Below, piece by piece: positions 7,104-8,755 of a DNA stretch of 8,755 bases. Positions within the stretch are counted from its first letter, which is position 1. The number at the start of each line of letters is the position of its first letter. The translations under genes and the position numbers were made by a program. Source of the DNA: an uncultured Opitutia bacterium (GTDB taxonomy: Bacteria; Verrucomicrobiota; Verrucomicrobiia; Opitutales; UBA953); the NCBI GenBank assembly GCA_903895475.1, contig CAITUF010000147.1, forward strand, positions 1 through 8,755, in the 5' to 3' direction. Under the pieces are notes generated by a model. That model ran no database searches. It worked only from the letters and a program-made list of their open reading frames with translations, and had not been told where the DNA came from.

Positions 7104-8135
7104 ATGAACCCCATGCTCACCTCCGTCGTAGCCCTTTCCCTCAGCTGCGCTTCCCTGCTCGCCGCCGACACACCAGCCGCCCCTAAAGCCGCCGCGCCCA
7201 AGGCCGAGGCTAAGAAGGCACCGGTGCGTTTCCAGAACGATGGTAATCCTGAACGCCTTAAGACACCGCTCGCGGTGAAGCCCGACGAGAATATTCCGTA
7301 CGGACCACACCGCATGCAGGTGATGTATTTCTGGCGGGCGAAGTCCGATAAGCCGACGCCCGTCCTCTTCTACATCCACGGCGGCGGCTGGGCCAATGGC
7401 GACCGCTCCAGCGTGAACAGTCTCCTCAAACCCTGCCTCGAGGCTGGCATCTCCGTCGTCTCGGTGGAGTACCGCTATATCAAAGACGCCACCGCCGATG
7501 GCGTGATCCCACCCGTCAAGGGACCGATGCTCGACTGCGCCCGTGCCCTCCAACTCGTCCGCAGCAAAGCCAAGGAGTGGAACCTCGACAAGACGCGCGT
7601 GGTCGCCAGCGGCGGCTCCGCCGGGGCCTGCACCAGCCTCTGGCTCGCCTTCCACGACGACCTCGCCGACCCGCAGAGCACCGACCCGATTGCCCGCGAA
7701 TCCACCCGCCTACTCGGCGCCGCTGTCTCCTCGCCCCAGACGTCGCTCGACCCCAAGCAGATGCGCGAATGGACGCCGAATAGCAGCTACGGCGCACACG
7801 CCTTTGGCATCGCCGGTGATACGGCGAAGAAGATCTCCGCGTTCCAAGCGTTCTTCGATGCCCGCGAACGGCTCCTGCCGTGGATCAAGGAATACTCTCC
7901 TTATGAACTCGTGACCAAGGATGACCCCGCCGTCGGTCTCTACTTCCCGACCGTGCCGAACATCGGCAAGGATGAGAAGGATGCTACCCACTCCGCCAAC
8001 TTCGGCGTAAAACTCAAGGAGCACTGCGACACAATCAAGGTGCCCTGCGAACTCGTCTACCCCGGCGCACCCGACGTCAAGCACCCGAAGGAAATCGACT
8101 TCATCAAAGCGAAGCTCCTGACCTCCGCCAAATGA
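7104..8135 (+). CDS. Secreted alpha/beta hydrolase, BD-FAE / acetyl-esterase type
   Basis: A 343-residue protein with a signal peptide (MNPMLTSVVALSLSCASLLA, cleavage before ADT; a second ATG at 7113 would still leave it intact). An Ala/Lys/Pro-rich linker (about 25-40) precedes the hydrolase domain. Visible family motifs are the oxyanion-hole HGGGW (92-96) in FYIHGGGWANGDR, VSVEYRY (119-125), and the nucleophile elbow GGSAG (170-174) with Ser172. A likely catalytic histidine is H296 in DATHSANFGVKLKEH, which corresponds to the late histidine motif of this family; I could not place the acid residue with confidence. Relatives (BD-FAE, Abhydrolase_3) de-acylate plant or algal polysaccharides, for example acetyl or feruloyl esters; the exact substrate is unknown. 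It lies 38 bases after the GDSL gene with the heptamer repeat in between, and its stop overlaps the next start as ATGA. Confidence 0.9.
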   Translation: MNPMLTSVVALSLSCASLLAADTPAAPKAAAPKAEAKKAPVRFQNDGNPERLKTPLAVKPDENIPYGPHRMQVMYFWRAKSDKPTPVLFYIHGGGWANGDRSSVNSLLKPCLEAGISVVSVEYRYIKDATADGVIPPVKGPMLDCARALQLVRSKAKEWNLDKTRVVASGGSAGACTSLWLAFHDDLADPQSTDPIARESTRLLGAAVSSPQTSLDPKQMREWTPNSSYGAHAFGIAGDTAKKISAFQAFFDARERLLPWIKEYSPYELVTKDDPAVGLYFPTVPNIGKDEKDATHSANFGVKLKEHCDTIKVPCELVYPGAPDVKHPKEIDFIKAKLLTSAK

Positions 8136-8755
8136 AGTCCATCGCCGCCCTGGCTTCCTGCGTGACCCTCGTCGCGGCTGAACCTACAAAAAGACCGACC
8201 GCCGAGGAGATGAAAGCGCTGGCGCTAAAAATGGCCGTCGACGTGATCAGCACCAAGGACGGCACGCCGCAGAAAGTCGTCTACTACCAGCCAGAGTCCG
8301 CGGCTAAGAATCTGACCGGTCCCGCCGTGCCACTGCTGGTCTTCCTGCACACTTGGTCGGGCAGTATCGAACAAGGCCCCATGCTCATGGGCTTGGCTAA
8401 GCAACGCGGCTGGGTGATGGTCGCCCCGGATTTCCGAGGCGTTAACAACCACCCCGAAGCCTGCGCCTCAAACCTCGCCTCTCAAGACATCGTCGACGCC
8501 GTGGATTACGCGAAGAATCACGCCCGTATTGACCCAGATCGCATCTACCTCGTCGGCGGTTCGGGCGGTGGCCATATGTCACTCGTCATGGCCACCCGCA
8601 CTCCCGAGCTCTGGGCGGCCGTGAGCGCTTGGGTCCCTATTTCCGACCTAACTGCGTGGCACGCCGAAAGCAGCGTGCGCAAGAACGCTTACGCCAAGAT
8701 GATTGAGCAATGCTGCGGCGGCATACCCGGGCCCGCGACGGCCGCAGAATACCGG
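8132..8755 (+). CDS. Secreted alpha/beta hydrolase, prolyl-oligopeptidase (S9)-like, 3' truncated by window edge
   Basis: The ATG at 8132 overlaps the preceding stop (ATGA, 8132-8135) and the frame is open to the window end, giving 208 residues without a stop. The N-terminus is a short signal peptide (MKSIAALASCVTLVAA, probably cleaved before EPT); LASC at 7-10 also fits a lipobox, but the hydrophobic core before it is very short. Alpha/beta hydrolase landmarks are LLVFLHTWSGS (68-78, oxyanion strand), WVMVAPDFRG (94-103), DIVDAVDYAKNH, and the nucleophile elbow YLVGGSGGGH (139-148) with Ser144. The following PELWAAVSAWVPISDL is typical of Peptidase_S9-type folds. The catalytic Asp and His are downstream of the window. 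Translational coupling to the BD-FAE gene is likely. It may be a peptidase or, in this context, another carbohydrate esterase; the sequence alone does not decide. Confidence 0.87.
   Translation, partial: MKSIAALASCVTLVAAEPTKRPTAEEMKALALKMAVDVISTKDGTPQKVVYYQPESAAKNLTGPAVPLLVFLHTWSGSIEQGPMLMGLAKQRGWVMVAPDFRGVNNHPEACASNLASQDIVDAVDYAKNHARIDPDRIYLVGGSGGGHMSLVMATRTPELWAAVSAWVPISDLTAWHAESSVRKNAYAKMIEQCCGGIPGPATAAEYR

Overview
The window is GC-rich and carries seven genes, all on the + strand and tightly packed. Together they look like part of an operon for exported enzymes that strip ester groups from a polymer. The first gene (a sulfatase) enters from the left edge without its start, and the last (an alpha/beta hydrolase) runs off the right edge. 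The six genes whose start is visible all begin with a plausible signal peptide, so the products probably act in the periplasm or outside the cell. Family content (Cys-type sulfatases, a DUF2341/LamG/SASA-type esterase, planctomycete-style BD-FAE hydrolases, a secreted DUF4440 protein) and the absence of Shine-Dalgarno sequences suggest the Planctomycetota-Verrucomicrobiota-Lentisphaerota-Kiritimatiellota group. Verrucomicrobiota or a close relative is my best guess. This taxonomic call is inference; no rRNA or marker gene is present.

Layout: (1) 1-1140, C-terminal part of a sulfatase with an added C-terminal beta-sandwich (LamG-like) region; (2) 1141-1250, a 110-base gap with two short hairpins; (3) 1251-4205, a 984-residue multidomain protein with DUF2341, LamG, Ig-like regions, an SGNH/SASA-type esterase and a C-terminal beta domain; (4) 4218-5666, a complete type I sulfatase with the CAPSR formylglycine site; (5) 5683-6135, a small secreted DUF4440 (NTF2-like) protein; (6) 6199-7065, a secreted GDSL/SGNH esterase; (7) 7070-7097, four tandem CCCCTAY heptamers that make the opposite strand a strong G-quadruplex candidate; (8) 7104-8135, an alpha/beta hydrolase of the BD-FAE/acetyl-esterase type; (9) 8132-8755, the first 208 residues of a second alpha/beta hydrolase (prolyl-oligopeptidase-like), overlapping the previous gene by four bases.

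Working model (inference): the sulfatases remove sulfate esters, and the two SGNH enzymes plus two alpha/beta hydrolases remove acyl esters such as acetyl or feruloyl groups, from one decorated polysaccharide, possibly an algal or plant cell-wall glycan. This would expose the backbone to glycosidases encoded elsewhere. No glycoside hydrolase, polysaccharide lyase, transporter, regulator, sulfatase-maturation enzyme, RNA gene, mobile element or CRISPR array is visible here. The unusual features are the density of esterases of different folds, the heptamer/G4 tract just before a start codon, and the lack of any Shine-Dalgarno sequence before all six visible starts.
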